Counted from the stretch's first letter, positions 21,761-33,279 are shown. The stretch: 64,000 nt of DNA from Neoceratodus forsteri (GCA_016271365.2 CM057456.1:887154001-887218000), one strand, 5' to 3'. Program-made: numbers and translations. The notes: generated from the sequence alone by a model not told the origin.

Positions 21761-23800
21761 TACCCATTTGCTTCTTATTTCTGATTTTCACATTGTGGCA
21801 GCCATGAAAGCCAATGACTCAGAATATGATGTCATCCTCATGTTCCAGCAACATGCCTTATTCCGTAAAATAAGGCCCATTTTGGAGAGGCACAGAGATG
21901 CCTTCACCAATCACAAACATGACTGTGGCAAAATGAACACCCTCATACACGTCAGTGGTGCAGATCCACCATACCAAAGACAGTACCCTTTTCCGCCCAA
22001 GGCCATCCCCTCTCTAAAGGCCACAGTAGAGTCCCTTATGAAACAACTGATCATTAGGCCCTGTGTCTCCACAGTCATCTCCCCCATATGACCAGTGAAG
22101 AATCCAATGATAACTGGAGATTGATGATAGACTACAGAAGGCTCAACCAAAGTACCCCAAGTTGCACCCTCACAGTGGCATCTGCCCCCAACATGCTTAA
22201 ACTCTTCAAACCACATCACAAGTGGTTCAGCATGCTGGACATTTCCAATGGGTTTTGTTCATTACCATTGGCCCCCAAGAGCCAATACAAGTTTGCCCTC
22301 ACATTTGAAGGATGTCCGTACATGTGGAACTGCCTTCCACAAGGCTTCCATAATAGCCTTTCCCTGTTCCACATCCTCATGAGGGATGTGATATGAGGGT
22401 TCTTCTCTCATCTCCTGACTGCCTCCTGCGGTATGTGAAATATTTTCTCCAGGCAACAGCAGACCTCAAGAATCACTTACAGCTTCTAGAAGAGCTTTTT
22501 GACACTTCTACAAAAAGCAGATCTCAAGTGCGACCCTGCAAAAGTACAACTTTGCCTCCCTGAAATCTCCTTTTTAGGCCTACGAATTACCACCAAAGGC
22601 AGGAGCCCTGCCTAGGACAAGGTCTAGGGCATCGAGGATCTCTCCCTACCCACCAGTGTCTCTATACTGAGGTGTATTCTTGGGATTGTCAACTACTCAA
22701 GAGACTTCATTTGTGATTTTGCACAAAAGGCCATTACTCTACACGAGCTACTGAAAAAGGATGCCCCATAGCAATGGGGCACAGAACATACAGCTGCTGT
22801 TACGTCGCTAAAATGTGCTTTGGCCTCAGCCCCAGCTCTGGTTAACCCTAACCCACAACTGCCAGTCCATCTGGAAACAGCCACCTCTGATACTGCCATG
22901 TCCGCGATATTGGCACAGAAGGTAAATGGCACCCTCAGTCCTATAACCTATGCCTCCTAAGTGATGTCCCCGGTGGAACAAAAGTACTTTCTGTATGAGA
23001 GAAATATCTTAGCCACTTTCTTATCTGTCAAACACTTTACCCAAATTGTAGGATTTTTCCCTTTGTACTGCACACCAACCACACCCCTACAACCTTCCTG
23101 TTAACAGGCTGAATCAAAGATGGAAATGTCTCCAACATGGGACTCACTCATTGGTTCCTCCACCTACAAGAGATAGACATTGCTGTGCTTCCAGTGAAAA
23201 TGCCTTCAATTTTGGCACAAGGGCTCCTTTATCAAGGAGACCCCCTTGAGTGTGGCATTGAGCCACCCACACTGTCAGAACCAGGCCCCTTCCTACCCTC
23301 CACTAAACACATCCTAGGAGAACCTGCACTTTGACATATTTTCACAGACAGCTCCTCCACTTATCAGGAAGGAGAGTAAATTGCAGGATTCGGGGTGTTG
23401 GTCCTATGTCCAGCAGGGGACACCCTAGAGGTGTCCAAACAATGTAATCAAATCCTCACAGTACACAGAATTTTCAGCAGTTGCCTGTGCTTTGGAAATC
23501 ATCTGTAATGAGGAGGAGGAAGACACCATCATCTTTTCTGATCCATCTTGGGTGTGTAACTCCCTGACTGAGTTCCTTCCTTATTATAGAACCCATGATT
23601 ATGCTTCTTCAGAGGATACCCCTGTTAAATACAGGGACTTGTTTCAGTACATTGTCAGACTAGCTGAACACTTTGGTTTTAGACTTTACATGCATAAGGT
23701 CAAGGGCCACTCAAAGTCTGAACCGTATCATGAATACAACGATTGAGCAGATACCTTGGCCAAGGATGGTGCTCAAAGGGGGAGGTATGGACCATGCCAC
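21761..23800 (+). pseudogene. pol: Retroviral pol: reverse transcriptase and RNase H region
   Basis: RT fingers are seen at 21880-22090 (PYQRQYPFPPKA). After a frameshift near 22085 come WRLMIDYRRLNQ, LDISNGFCSLPL and CLPQGFHNSLSLFH (22110-22370). The catalytic box that should follow reads YVKY at 22432-22443, so both Asp codons are lost. The RNase H region (about 23340-23790) retains FTDSSSTY-like and VKGHS...ND motifs, including the terminal His/Asp region, with stops such as TGA at 23745. Several frameshifts lie between. Enzymatically dead as it stands. Confidence 0.78.
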
Positions 23801-24059
23801 CCCATCAACCCACTAAGGTCTATACAGTGGCAGCCAGTAATGGAGCCAAAGTGGTCCCACTAAATCTGACCACAGTACAAATGGCAGATACTGAGCTGAA
23901 AGTGGTGCTTGAATACCTCTCTAAGGAAACAGAGAAGTAAATATCACAGACGAATTCCTTCAGAAAGCATTCAGAATATCTCCAGCTCTCCCCAGACCAG
24001 AAGTTTGTCTTGTACCAAGCTGGGGAAGAGAATATATGGGTAATTCCCAAGGAGCTCTG

Positions 24060-25400
24060 GACAGAGTTCATTCATTAGATTCATGATACACCTACAGGTA
24101 GATGCCAAGGTGTAGACAAAACCCTACAGAGATTGAGAACTGTATGATGGTGGCCTGGCCATGCAACTGATGTCCAGCATTATGTGGATAACTGTATTAC
24201 CTGTGCACAGAATAACTCTGTTCCAGGTAAGAAGAACATCAAACTGCTTCCACAGCAGCAGTCGGGACCCTGGAATGTGCTACAGATCGATTTCATCAGA
24301 CCCTTGCCTCATACTAGCAGGAACAAAAAATATGCCCCTGTGATCACTTGCCTCTTCTCAAAATGGGTGGAGGCCTATCTATGCAGATTGAACATGGCAA
24401 AAGCCACTGCCAAGATTCTGGTAGAAGAAGTGTTTACCAGGTGGGGCCTACCTCTCAAGGTAGACTCCAACAAAGGAACAAGCTTTACGGAGGCATTAAT
24501 GCAGGAATGCTTGGAACTGTTAGGGGTCAGCCAGAGATTCTACATAGCTTGCCACCCTCAGTCTTCTGGACAGGTAGAGAGTAGTGCTGTGTGGAATGTG
24601 GAATTCTGCAAGTGGAATTAGCACAGAATGGCCATTTTGGCAGAGGAATTTCCTCCGGAATTTCACTAGCTCTTCAGTGGAATTCTGTGTACTGTGATCT
24701 GCGGAATAATATTCCTTGGAAAAGCAATTTTTCCACAAAAAATTATTCCAGAACAATTTTCACAGAAAATGTTGAGATCCACAGAATAGCATTCTTCCAT
24801 GAAAAATCATTCCACAACTATTTTCTATTGCGGAATTCCGCTATTCCGTTTGTGGTGAAATTTGGCAGAATTTCTGTGGAATTTTGAAAATTCTGTGGAA
24901 TTTCATTCCACCAGAATTCGAAAATTCCACACAACACTAGTAGAGAGAGCTAATAGACATCTTAAATTGATGTTGTGTAAGTTTACAAATGAAAACATCA
25001 AAAGCTGGGATACCCTGTTGTCCTTACTCCTAATGGTAATTAGAGCCAACCCCTGCTGCAGCAACCAAGTGCACACCCTTTGAGGTGATGACATGTCAGC
25101 AAATGAGATTGCCAGAACACTTGTGGATAAATCTCAACACTCCCATGATGGACAGAGTGTCAGTGGACACTTATGTCACACAGCTGAAGGACAATCTAGT
25201 CCAAACCCATCTCTTTGCTGCTCACAACCTGAGCAAGGACCAGAAGCAGTTCAAAATGTACTTTGACAAAAATGTCAAGGAAGTCGACTGTCCGGTCGGT
25301 GACCAGATCATGGTAGTGAAATTTGCCACACCAGCCCACCATCTGACAAGTAACAAATTGTACCACGCCAATCAACTGAAACTATACAAGAGTAATTAAT
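24060..25400 (+). pseudogene. pol: Retroviral integrase, interrupted by a hAT MITE
   Basis: An N-terminal HHCC-type zinc-binding region is visible at about 24085-24215 (ending NCITCAQ). The core begins with LQIDFIRPLP (24282-24310, first catalytic Asp), then a VDSNKGTSF segment with the second Asp at about 24465, and HPQSSGQVE at about 24555-24578 with the Glu. The MITE enters immediately after that Glu codon and coding resumes at about 24945 with RANRHLKL. The C-terminal region (25085-25399) is open and ends at TAA 25397. Stop codons also occur near 24076 and 24147. Confidence 0.8.
24582..24939. mobile_element. 358-bp non-autonomous hAT element (MITE)
   Basis: Perfect 8-bp duplication GTAGAGAG at 24574-24581 and 24940-24947. 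Terminal inverted repeats are TAGTGCTGTGTGGAAT at the left and TAGTGTTGTGTGGAAT (complement of the right end). The interior is rich in GGAATTC/TTCCGC-like words and has no transposase. The 8-bp duplication and TA-x-TG start fit hAT. Confidence 0.92.
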
Positions 25401-25439
25401 ACTCCTTCCTCTGGATGGGAGGGAGATCTGTATGTTTAC

Positions 25440-27907
25440 CTTTCTGTTTTTTATCTTGCAGGATGACCCTGGTCAGAACCTACCTTCTGCTGAACATCAT
25501 TGTAAGTACCCTGGATGCAGGCCCTTTAAGCATTGAGGACTTCATTCATTTCTTTAACTCACCACCTACAGAGAACCATGTGTCCAAGTCTCCAGATGGG
25601 AGTGTGGCTATTCGTCTACCATCTGCCAGTGTGACTGTACCCTGAAGGGAGGGATGCCTATCTTAAATGCCAGGTGGTATCCCCAAACAACTCTGCTATC
25701 CAAATTGAATGGAGAACTGGTAACTCTACTCAACAGGGCCTATCAGTGTCCTGCCTTGATAAAGGAACTTTCCAAGGCTGGCCCAACACACACATTTGTC
25801 CAAATGGAACTTTGTGCATACACCAAGTCACACAACGTCATACAGAGCCATACAATGTCACATCAATGTTGGGACTTGACTTTTGTGAACAATTTCCTAA
25901 CACCACCATGCACCAGATATGTTTAACATAATCCTTTGCAATTGCTGCCCTCTTCCTTACAGTCATACCAGCCTCATCCAATGAGCCCTTACAGTGTCCA
26001 CTCATGGAGCCAGGACCATCAAGCAGACTGGCACCCACTTCTATTCCTGGGACTTTGATTAACAATGTTCAATTTATGCATGTTCCTGTTATTTTAAATT
26101 TGACACACTGGTATATGGCTGAATTTGTTCATAGTGCTAATACAAATGTTTCTAAGTTCCATGCTGTTATGTTATTGGATCTCATGGCAGCATACCAGGC
26201 ACATGCACATGACCCAGTAGCTGGGCAACACACTACTGAACACCGAGGGGTGTGCAGGCCCAAATGCCCCAAGAGGAGTTTAGGATTTTCTGATGTAACA
26301 GGCATAGCAGGCACTATTACAGGTATGTTTGGGTCAGGAATGTCATTTGGAACAGAGCCAATTTGGCAAAAATTCAATGACATCCCAAATATTTTATCAG
26401 CAAATTAGGACAGGATGTGGTACAGCCCATGATACATGGTATTACTGGTTTATCCCAGGAGGAAATATTCATGGTGTATAACATGCACAATGTTGCACGT
26501 TTATTTAATGAGACCCAAAACAAATTTAATGAATTGATTTTTTACAACAATAAAGAAGCTAAAGAGCAACACATAGGCAGGGAAATCCTTTGTTCAGCGT
26601 ATGGCAGTTTTGCTATATCCACTATCACAAATCTCTTCCAGGATCTGGAGTCAGGTAGGATTCCAGATTTAATCCATGACAGATGTATTGCTAAGTGGTA
26701 CTGCCCCTATTGTAAGACCATGACATGTACTTCTAAGTGCATGGCCAGGACTGTGTCCTTTTCCCTGGCCAAAGCTCAGAACTTGGGTTATGTCATGCCA
26801 CACCCAAATCAAGGACCCTGCTATGCTGCAGGTCAGTGTACTCTCAGGGACACTATGTATGTTACCTTCGCCATGCCAGGATTCTTCAGTCTTCAACAAG
26901 ATGGCAAAAAGACCACTCCGTGGGTCATCTAGAGGGCAACAGCTATCGAGAATAGATCAACTTGCCTCCTTTACTGGCTCTTCTTCCTCAACTGGATGCC
27001 TGTTGTACCAATTGGGGCTATCACTATTTGTGCAGATGTGACATCTTTGATGTGACTGCGTTTGTTTGTGGTTACTCTCCAAACTCTATGGACTGATCAT
27101 ATATGTTTATTAATTACCTTTTTGCCAATGACACTACTAATTTCACTTCTTCTTTTTTCCAAAAGCAAAACATCACATATGCCTCATGAGAAGCCATGCA
27201 ATGCCTCACCAGCCAAATGACGAATGTCTCCATCACCTGCCCCATCCAACTCATGAAGTGACACCTTCCTCAAGTTCGAGTTACCTACAACAGCGATGGA
27301 CAATGCTGCGTTGTGACCAACAACAAGGATTTCTCCTACATTTTTGCTGTATTTGCACTGTATGTTATATAAATTTTACTGTGGAATTGCTACCTTTGTA
27401 CAATGGGACCCAATTGAAAATGAGCTTCGGCTAAACTGGGCTATCCCTTTCTGATGTGTCTCAGAATAAAATTTTTATTACTACTACTACTACCTCTCAC
27501 CTCTGGTGTTGACATGCCCAACTTCTGTTTTGTACCACATGAGGCACTATCATTGACCATACAGTTATCACCCCTGTTCCTACCCCAGAACATGATTACA
27601 TTAATAGTGACCCTGACTATCTGAATGCTATTGAACAGTATTTACCAATGTTTAATGTGCATATAGATCCCATCACCCTATCTTCACTACTTGTTAAACA
27701 GAAAAGACACACATCTCATTCATATTAGTAATAATATCACTAAAGCAGGTGATTTTTTTCAATGACTTATTTCATGATGGTGATTTAAGTACAACATTAT
27801 CCAACACCTGGTTATAACTTACCTTTAAAGGTTTTATTGTTATTCAAGTTTTCTTGATTGTTTTCATCCTTATTACTTTATGCTACTTACATCGTACCCC
27901 TGAATAA
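25440..27907 (+). pseudogene. env: Retroviral envelope region, multiply broken
   Basis: Follows integrase directly. A hydrophobic leader-like segment lies at 25460-25520 (TYLLLNIIVST). After many stops, block 26004-26408 has a basic CPKRS cleavage-like motif followed by a Gly-rich hydrophobic TGIAGTITGMFG stretch, resembling a surface/transmembrane boundary with fusion peptide. Block 26417-26932 is Cys-containing. Near the end, about 27830-27890, a ~20-residue hydrophobic stretch followed by a short polar tail and TAA (about 27904) fits the membrane anchor and cytoplasmic tail. At least eight stops or frameshifts exclude any product. The assignment rests on order and these motifs. Confidence 0.65.
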
Positions 27908-28002
27908 CACTGTGCACAGTTACACTTTCTATATGCTACCCACACAGCTAAGCTTTAGCCCAACACTGCTATCCCTTTAGTCCTGCCTCTTTATCAGGCA
28001 AC

Positions 28003-28013
28003 AAAGGGGGAAA
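28003..28013 (+). promoter_or_regulatory. Polypurine tract
   Basis: AAAGGGGGAAA ends two bases before the 3' LTR start, the expected position of the plus-strand primer. Confidence 0.8.
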
Positions 28014-28015
28014 TA

Positions 28016-28568
28016 TGTAGACCTGCATGCCCTATGGACCCTGGGTAGGCTCACACACATGCTACTGCAGCATGAGGTACGCTTGTATTTACTCATACAT
28101 ACTATGATGTGTTTAGGAAATGTATTCAGCATAATTATTTTGTGGTGCTTGTGTGCCACCTACAGCCATTTGTCAGGATGCTATGATCAGCATATTTTAT
28201 GAATCATTGTATTGTAACCCAAAAGCAGCCTTAGTCAGTATAACACTTATCACTGTGTACGTGCAAAACCTAACTGTCCTAGATGCGAGCTGCCCACCAG
28301 TCTCCACCAATCAAATTGCCGTATTCTGTTCTTCTGCCTTTTATGAGAGCCCATTACTTGGTAACATGCTTGCTTATTGCTCAGTATAATAGTTCATGTG
28401 AGACTGTTTTTCTCTGAGATTATATGACAGCATTACGATGTTCGAGAAACCCCCAAACTCCCAGCAGGCATGCTGTTTTCTACACATTTTGGGAATAAAC
28501 ATTATTCTGTGATATCTGGGCTTCTGTTTTGTAATTTGCAAACAGGTCTAGATCCCTGCCACCCAACA
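28016..28568 (+). repeat. 3' LTR of endogenous retrovirus
   Basis: 553 bp, same termini and order of blocks as the 5' LTR, with AATAAA at 28494-28499. Differences from the 5' copy are scattered substitutions and small indels. Confidence 0.88.
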
Positions 28569-29120
28569 GGGATCAGCTGCTGCCCATGTGCTCAGTTACC
28601 AGGAAATGGTGAAACCAAATATTTTGTAACTCTGAAGTAATCAACTGCTTACTCAAACCAAAAAGTTATTTTTATGGTGGGGTACATCAGCACGATGCTT
28701 ATGTTTACTAACATCAGTCCCGGACCTTTGAGATGAAGTGTCATACTCGAAAGAAAAACAGCCATTATCCAAACTGTGTAGCTACCAAGGTCCCAGACAT
28801 CAAGCTTGGCCACTAGTCTAGAGACTCCCATCTCCTGTCCCAGCCTCCAGCTCCTACCCGCTGTTTGTGTCAGATGGATACCTCAATTATACAGGACATG
28901 GTGCCTACACTGTGCTAAGTATGTTGTCATTTTCTAGACTCAGAACAAAAACAGCAAGGATGTATTGTCCTTTCTGGAGTGTGCCAAATGGTTGTGTGTC
29001 CAACTCACTAGTGGAGGCTTAGTAGGGTCAGAGCTACAAGAGTAAAGAAAGCAGGTAGCAGTGTACATGGGAGTCCCTAAAACCTACAGCCCAGCCCAAA
29101 CAACTTACTTGCAACTTATG
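28569..29120 (-). other. L1-alpha inter-ORF spacer, ORF1-proximal half
   Basis: Lies between the retroviral 3' LTR and the L1-alpha ORF1 C-terminus. No credible ORF. By position it is the other half of the spacer at 16811-17487. Confidence 0.55.
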
Positions 29121-30209
29121 AGTAGCCAGCACACAAACTCAAGATGCATGTCTAGTGTCTTGTGTAGTACACCTCTCTTCCATGGCTGAGTCTTCAGCAT
29201 TCACAAACTCTTTTGCTTCTTTGGTGGTGTCAAAGATCTGAGGAGAATACCCAGAATGTGTAAGCTGGAGTCATGATGGGCATAGATGTACAAACTCCCA
29301 TCTTCACAAGTGTAGCTTTGTTTAAACACCTGAAAACTGCTGCCTTTTGTATTTGCAGTTCACGGCTGTAGTCCTGGAAAACATGTACTTTACCATGTTT
29401 CACTGTAATGGGGCTGTTACTCTTTGCTGCCCTGAGTACAGTAACACAGATACAGAATAAATAAAAATGCCTTGGTCTCTCACTGGGTTTAGGATGGGGG
29501 CCAGTACAATGTGATCTCTCTATTTCATACCACAGATACCAAACAAGAAAATGCCTCAATTGCTCACCAGGTTTAGGATGAGGGCCAGTATGATATGCTA
29601 TGTCTATTTCATAACACTGCAAGTGAATAAGAAAATGCCTTGGTTGCTCACCAGGTTTAGGATGGGGGCCAGTACGATGCAGTCTCTCTATTCCATAACA
29701 TAGATACTAAATAAGAAAATGCCTTTGTCACTCACTGGGTTTAGTATGGGGGCCAGTATGATGTGCTCTCTCTCTACTTCAAAATTAGATGCATCTGGAT
29801 CCAGCTTCAAGGACTCAGCCAGCTACTTCTGTGCCATTGGTCATGAAGTTTTCCCTTCTAGCCCCTCTAGCAAACCCACTAGCTGCATGTTGGAGTGCCA
29901 TGCATTAATTTCCTGGTCTTCTGATCTTTCCTGAACTGTGTGTAGAGTCTTTCTGAGTTGCTCTCGATCTCTGGTAAGATCAGCCATAATGTTCTCTGGC
30001 TCACTGATTCTCTTTTCAGCTTCATCTAGTCTTGCTGTGTGAGAGGCAGTTGTCTTTATTACACCTCATACAATAGTTTGAAGGTGCAGAATATGTGCAG
30101 CCACATTTTCAAATCCTGCCTTCATCTTCTGAAAATTCTGAATTATTGCAGCTATAGATCAATTTGTCTTTTGGCTTGGTGTGTTACTGCCTGTCACCAT
30201 TCTTCTCAT
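29120..30209 (-). pseudogene. L1-alpha ORF1 (coiled coil, RRM, C-terminal domain) with internal tandem expansion
   Basis: The start is taken at the ATG at 30209 (MRRMVTGSN). A coiled-coil segment follows (ARLDEAEKRISEPENIM...REQLRKTL, about 30040-29940), then an RRM-like NMQLVGLLEGLEG segment (about 29890), then an ERAHRTGPHPKPGERPRHF-type segment that is present four times in tandem (29464-29799) where other L1s have it once. The C-terminal domain resumes with VLRAAKSNSPITVKHGKVHVF, an FQDYSRELQ segment, and ends near 29120-29230 (TTKEAKEFV). Stops are at about 30151 and within the repeats. It would bind LINE RNA as a trimer in the normal family. Confidence 0.82.
29464..29799 (-). repeat. 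Four 84-bp (28-codon) tandem repeats inside L1 ORF1
   Basis: AAAATGCC recurs at 29464, 29548, 29632 and 29716, exactly 84 bp apart. Each unit encodes a GPHPKP-containing 28-residue segment on the minus strand, and frame is preserved between units. Confidence 0.88.
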
Positions 30210-31129
30210 TGTGGTTCAGCCTTCAGTAGCAGCTGGAGGAGGACAGTTTGCTGATGTAGAAAGTTGAGTGGAGATTGCTTTTTTATGATTTCTAAGTTGC
30301 CATCAGTAATGTGCACTTTTTTAGATAACTTTTTCCTGATTTTGGCCACTAGGTTAAATGCCTTCCTCAGTGAGATCAGATGACATTTGGAAGCTGGATT
30401 ACAGAACCACCATCTTGACCTGCCAGGATATTCCCTCCGCACAATCATTTTACTGGTCCTATATTGCAATGAGATCCCCTAAACTGCATATACTATTCTA
30501 GGTGGACCCAGCCAAGGCCTTTTTAAGTGGCAGAGTTACTTCTCCTTCTCTTCTTTTCATCCTTCCCCCCTTTGATCCACCCAAGCACAATGCATCCCTC
30601 TTGACAGCAGCCACACACAGCATGGCATGCTTCAATCCCTGGTCTAGCATGGCTCCATGTCAGTTCATCACAGATGATACAACACAGTCAAAATCTGTGC
30701 AGGAAAAATCGCTACAAAGAACACAGCGCTTAGTAAAAACAGCAAGCACTAACTATATCACCTAACCATGGAGCATGAACTCGTACGAGGGGGCTGGCGG
30801 AATCCCATTCACCCGTCCAAATCTCGCTCCCATCCTAACAACTAACATGTAATTGACACAATGTTATGTGGGGGGCTTCAACCCCTGCACCCCCATATAC
30901 ATCCTCCAAGATGCACCACAGGTAACTGAAGAAATAAAAAATATTGTAAGGGGGAACACTCAAACCCAGTCCAGTGGCCATCCCATAGACTCCTGGCCTG
31001 TCTCTCTAACCACCATGCCATGGAGCCAGCTGGTTCACTCGCCGCACAACCTGATTCTTAAAGTGCTAGGCCTGAGTGAAAAGAGCTCCCTCCGTAGAGC
31101 TGTAATGGTCATGTTATAATTCCCCAGAG
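30210..31129. other. L1-alpha 5'UTR (to ~30440), then unassigned sequence
   Basis: 30210-30440 is the probable 5'UTR of L1-alpha. From 30440 to 31129 I see no gene or repeat that I can name. A CTTCTCCTTCTCTTCTTTTC pyrimidine tract occurs at 30540-30560. This stretch is also the host flank of the left nest. Confidence 0.45.
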
Positions 31130-31420
31130 CTCTTTTCATTCATGCTGTTTTCATGGCATGGTTTTTTACTACACTGTAACTGACACACGCATTTGATGTG
31201 CTACCGTCTAGCATTACCCCAGGTAATTTTTTTCCACCACTGCAGCAAGCAGAGCCACACACTCAGTGTGTAGATCCTGACTTTGGTTTTCCTCCCTAAG
31301 TGCAGCACCTTGCATTTGACTGCACTGAATCTTAGGCTCCAGGAGTCTGACCAATCACCCAGATTGTTTAAGACTTCCTGAAGGTTGTCCCTAACCTCAT
31401 GGGAATCCTAAATGCTAAAG
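31130..31420 (-). pseudogene. CR1-type LINE RT thumb fragment
   Basis: The minus strand of about 31410-31265 encodes NLQEVLNNLGDWSDSW and AVKCKVLHLGRKT, the conserved segment just after the catalytic box in CR1-group RTs. A frameshift near 31230 leads into a KNLGVMLDGSTS segment and AVVEK-like residues. It is a short internal relic with no ends visible. Ancient by its degeneracy. Confidence 0.75.
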
Positions 31421-32190
31421 GCTTAAAGGCCTGGGGAACCAATCTAAAACTAAGGATGTTAACAGGGTATACCCCCCTTCTGTCATGTATTTTCCCTTAT
31501 GTAAAGCACAGCCTAGACTGTATTATAGCCTTATTTATGCTTGCAAAATCTGCAGTATTTATCCTATTCATTTTTTAGAAGTAGCTATTTCTGTATGAAT
31601 TTACAGTGCTCCTTAATGTTGCAGCTTATACTCTGCACCGCTTCAAATACTTAACTATCATAAGAAAAATATCTCTCCAGTTGCAATGTGTTGAATGAGT
31701 TACAATGGTTAATATATGTGCATTTAAATTATCAATGGCATTTTTAAGAAAAACTGGCCAGTAGCAGTAAACACATTTGAAGATTCATTTGGCTTACAAA
31801 TTGAACTGGTTGTGAAGCATGCCTTTTATTCTATTTAATTATTTTATCCATGAGCAGGATATTACATTTTGCTCTGTTTTTAAATGGAGATTGTAATCTG
31901 CAATTTTATGATGATGTTGTGAAAAGGCATAATTTCCCCTTTCCTTACAGGGTTGCAGTACAGGTGTCAGATCTATTTTGTTAGGTCTAGTTCAACTAAT
32001 GAAAATGCATTCCCATTTTAGATGCCTTTCTAGCATATCTCATCAGGAAAAATATCGTTCCTGTTTATTGGTTTCAATGAGCACGACAGATAATCCAGTA
32101 TTAATGGTTTCATATCACCTGCAACAATATTTCGGAGGATTGTTGATACTATTGTGTGGAACAAATAAAGAAAATTGTAAATTTCACACA
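31421..32190. other. AT-rich stretch, no feature seen
   Basis: No ORF with recognisable motifs and no repeats of note. Confidence 0.45.
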
Positions 32191-32199
32191 AGCATCTGC

Positions 32200-32410
32200 C
32201 ATCAAATGGATTTTTGAAATGACTGTAGCAAGTGGCAGCAAGGCTGAGAAGTGGAACTGTATCAGCCCAAGTCTTGTTTTTACTGATGTTGTTACAGTTC
32301 CACTTTTCAGCCATCTGCTGTCTAATGATTTTTTTAATGACTGTAGCAAGTGGCAGCAAAGCTGAAAAGGAACTGTAACAACATCATGAAAACAAAACTT
32401 GGGCTGATAA
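32200..32410. repeat. Clustered direct and inverted repeats
   Basis: ATGACTGTAGCAAGTGGCAG occurs at 32219 and 32337 (118 bp apart). GGCTGAGAAGTGGAACTGTA at 32240-32259 pairs with TACAGTTCCACTTTTCAGCC at about 32291-32310. The block 32259-32310 recurs inverted at 32358-32405. Several alternative hairpins are possible. Confidence 0.7.
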
Positions 32411-32654
32411 GAATTGGGTATACAATCTTTCAAGCAACAGTATTCTTAATTTGTATTACCCTTCCACTATATGGTGATAAGCTGCAGAGCTCCCAAACAA
32501 ACTTTCCACTTGTTTTGCCCAGAGGCAAGAGTGCAAGAGAGGCAAGAGTGCTACCCCCAAGCAATACTAACACAAAGGGAGTGTGTCCATTTTGAAATAT
32601 GTATATTATAGGGATGTGATTGAGCCCCTATAGTTAAGGTTCAATGGCCACTTC

Positions 32655-33170
32655 TATGTAGCAGTACTTTAATGAAGGTGAAAATTTTGACCCATACTTT
32701 TTTATTCATTTTTAAATTGCTCCTTATCAGCTGACTCATGTGATACCCTTCTTTCCACAATCTGAGTCTGCTTTAGTACTTTTTTCACATCTAAAATAAT
32801 AAAAGGAGCGTTCCTTTTAATATGGCTTGGACCAGGCTTTCAGCAGTATTCTCTGCTGTTTTTGTACATCAATTGTTTAAAATCACTTCTGTTGTGACTG
32901 AAATGAACTAGCATGCAGCAGACACTGATCCCTGACCTTATGAGACAGTAGGTGTACAAAAACAGCTGAGAATACTGATGAAAACCTGGTCTGAGCTATA
33001 TTAAAAGGAGCCCTGCTTTTATTATTTCAAATGTAAAAAAAAATACAGAACAGAGTCAAAATGGATAAAAAAAGGTATCACACAAGTCAGGAGATAAGGG
33101 GCAATCTAAAATGGCATAAAAAAAGTATAGGTCACAATTTTCACCACATTCATGCACTGCTGCTTTAAAG
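32655..33170. repeat. ~515-bp foldback with ~200-bp arms
   Basis: The left arm (about 32655-32875) is inverted at 32945-33170. Paired blocks include GGTGAAAATTTTGACC with its complement near 33133, AATAATAAAAGGAGC with its complement near 33010, and GCTGTTTTTGTACA with TGTACAAAAACAGC (32950-32970). The loop is about 32876-32944. No coding capacity. Confidence 0.75.
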
Positions 33171-33279
33171 TCAAAATGTTGCACTTTAATAACTTTGCAA
33201 CCATTCAAGAGATTTGCATGAAATTTTTCATTCATCATCAGGAGCTACAGATCTCTTCATGTGGCAAATGTTGTTCCAG

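Larger units (their letters stand above)
17488..28568 (+). mobile_element. Endogenous retrovirus (proviral, gag-pro-pol-env), degenerate
   Basis: An 11.08-kb provirus with two LTRs of 551 and 553 bp that both start TGTAGA and end CCCAACA, a candidate primer-binding site, gag-like, protease, RT/RNase H, integrase and env regions in canonical order, and a purine tract before the 3' LTR. It sits in the inter-ORF spacer of L1-alpha in the opposite orientation. I see no convincing target duplication (GGGG versus GGGA). It is riddled with stops and frameshifts and carries a LINE and a hAT MITE. The class is uncertain; RT texture suggests an epsilon-like or spuma/class III-like relative. It cannot encode any intact protein. 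Confidence 0.85.
1..30440 (-). mobile_element. L1-clade LINE (L1-alpha), one copy split by four insertions
   Basis: Pieces of a single L1 follow each other in the correct order on the minus strand. They are ORF1 (29120-30209), inter-ORF spacer (28569-29120 plus 16811-17487), endonuclease (16063-16810), RT pieces (15230-15760, 13075-13447, 6925-8156) and ORF2 C-terminus (1-530). Each piece resumes where the previous one stopped, so I infer one ancestral element of about 6.5 kb interrupted by a SINE/Tx1 composite, a 4.9-kb insert, a hAT foldback and an endogenous retrovirus. The 5' end is placed near 30440 because an AAGATGG-like motif, common in L1 5'UTRs, lies at about 30410. The 3' tail lies outside the window. 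All reading frames are broken. Confidence 0.8.

Noticed and set aside
17483..28573. Target-site duplication of the endogenous retrovirus
   Set aside because: Flanks read AGGGG and GGGAT; at best GGGG versus GGGA, too weak to claim.
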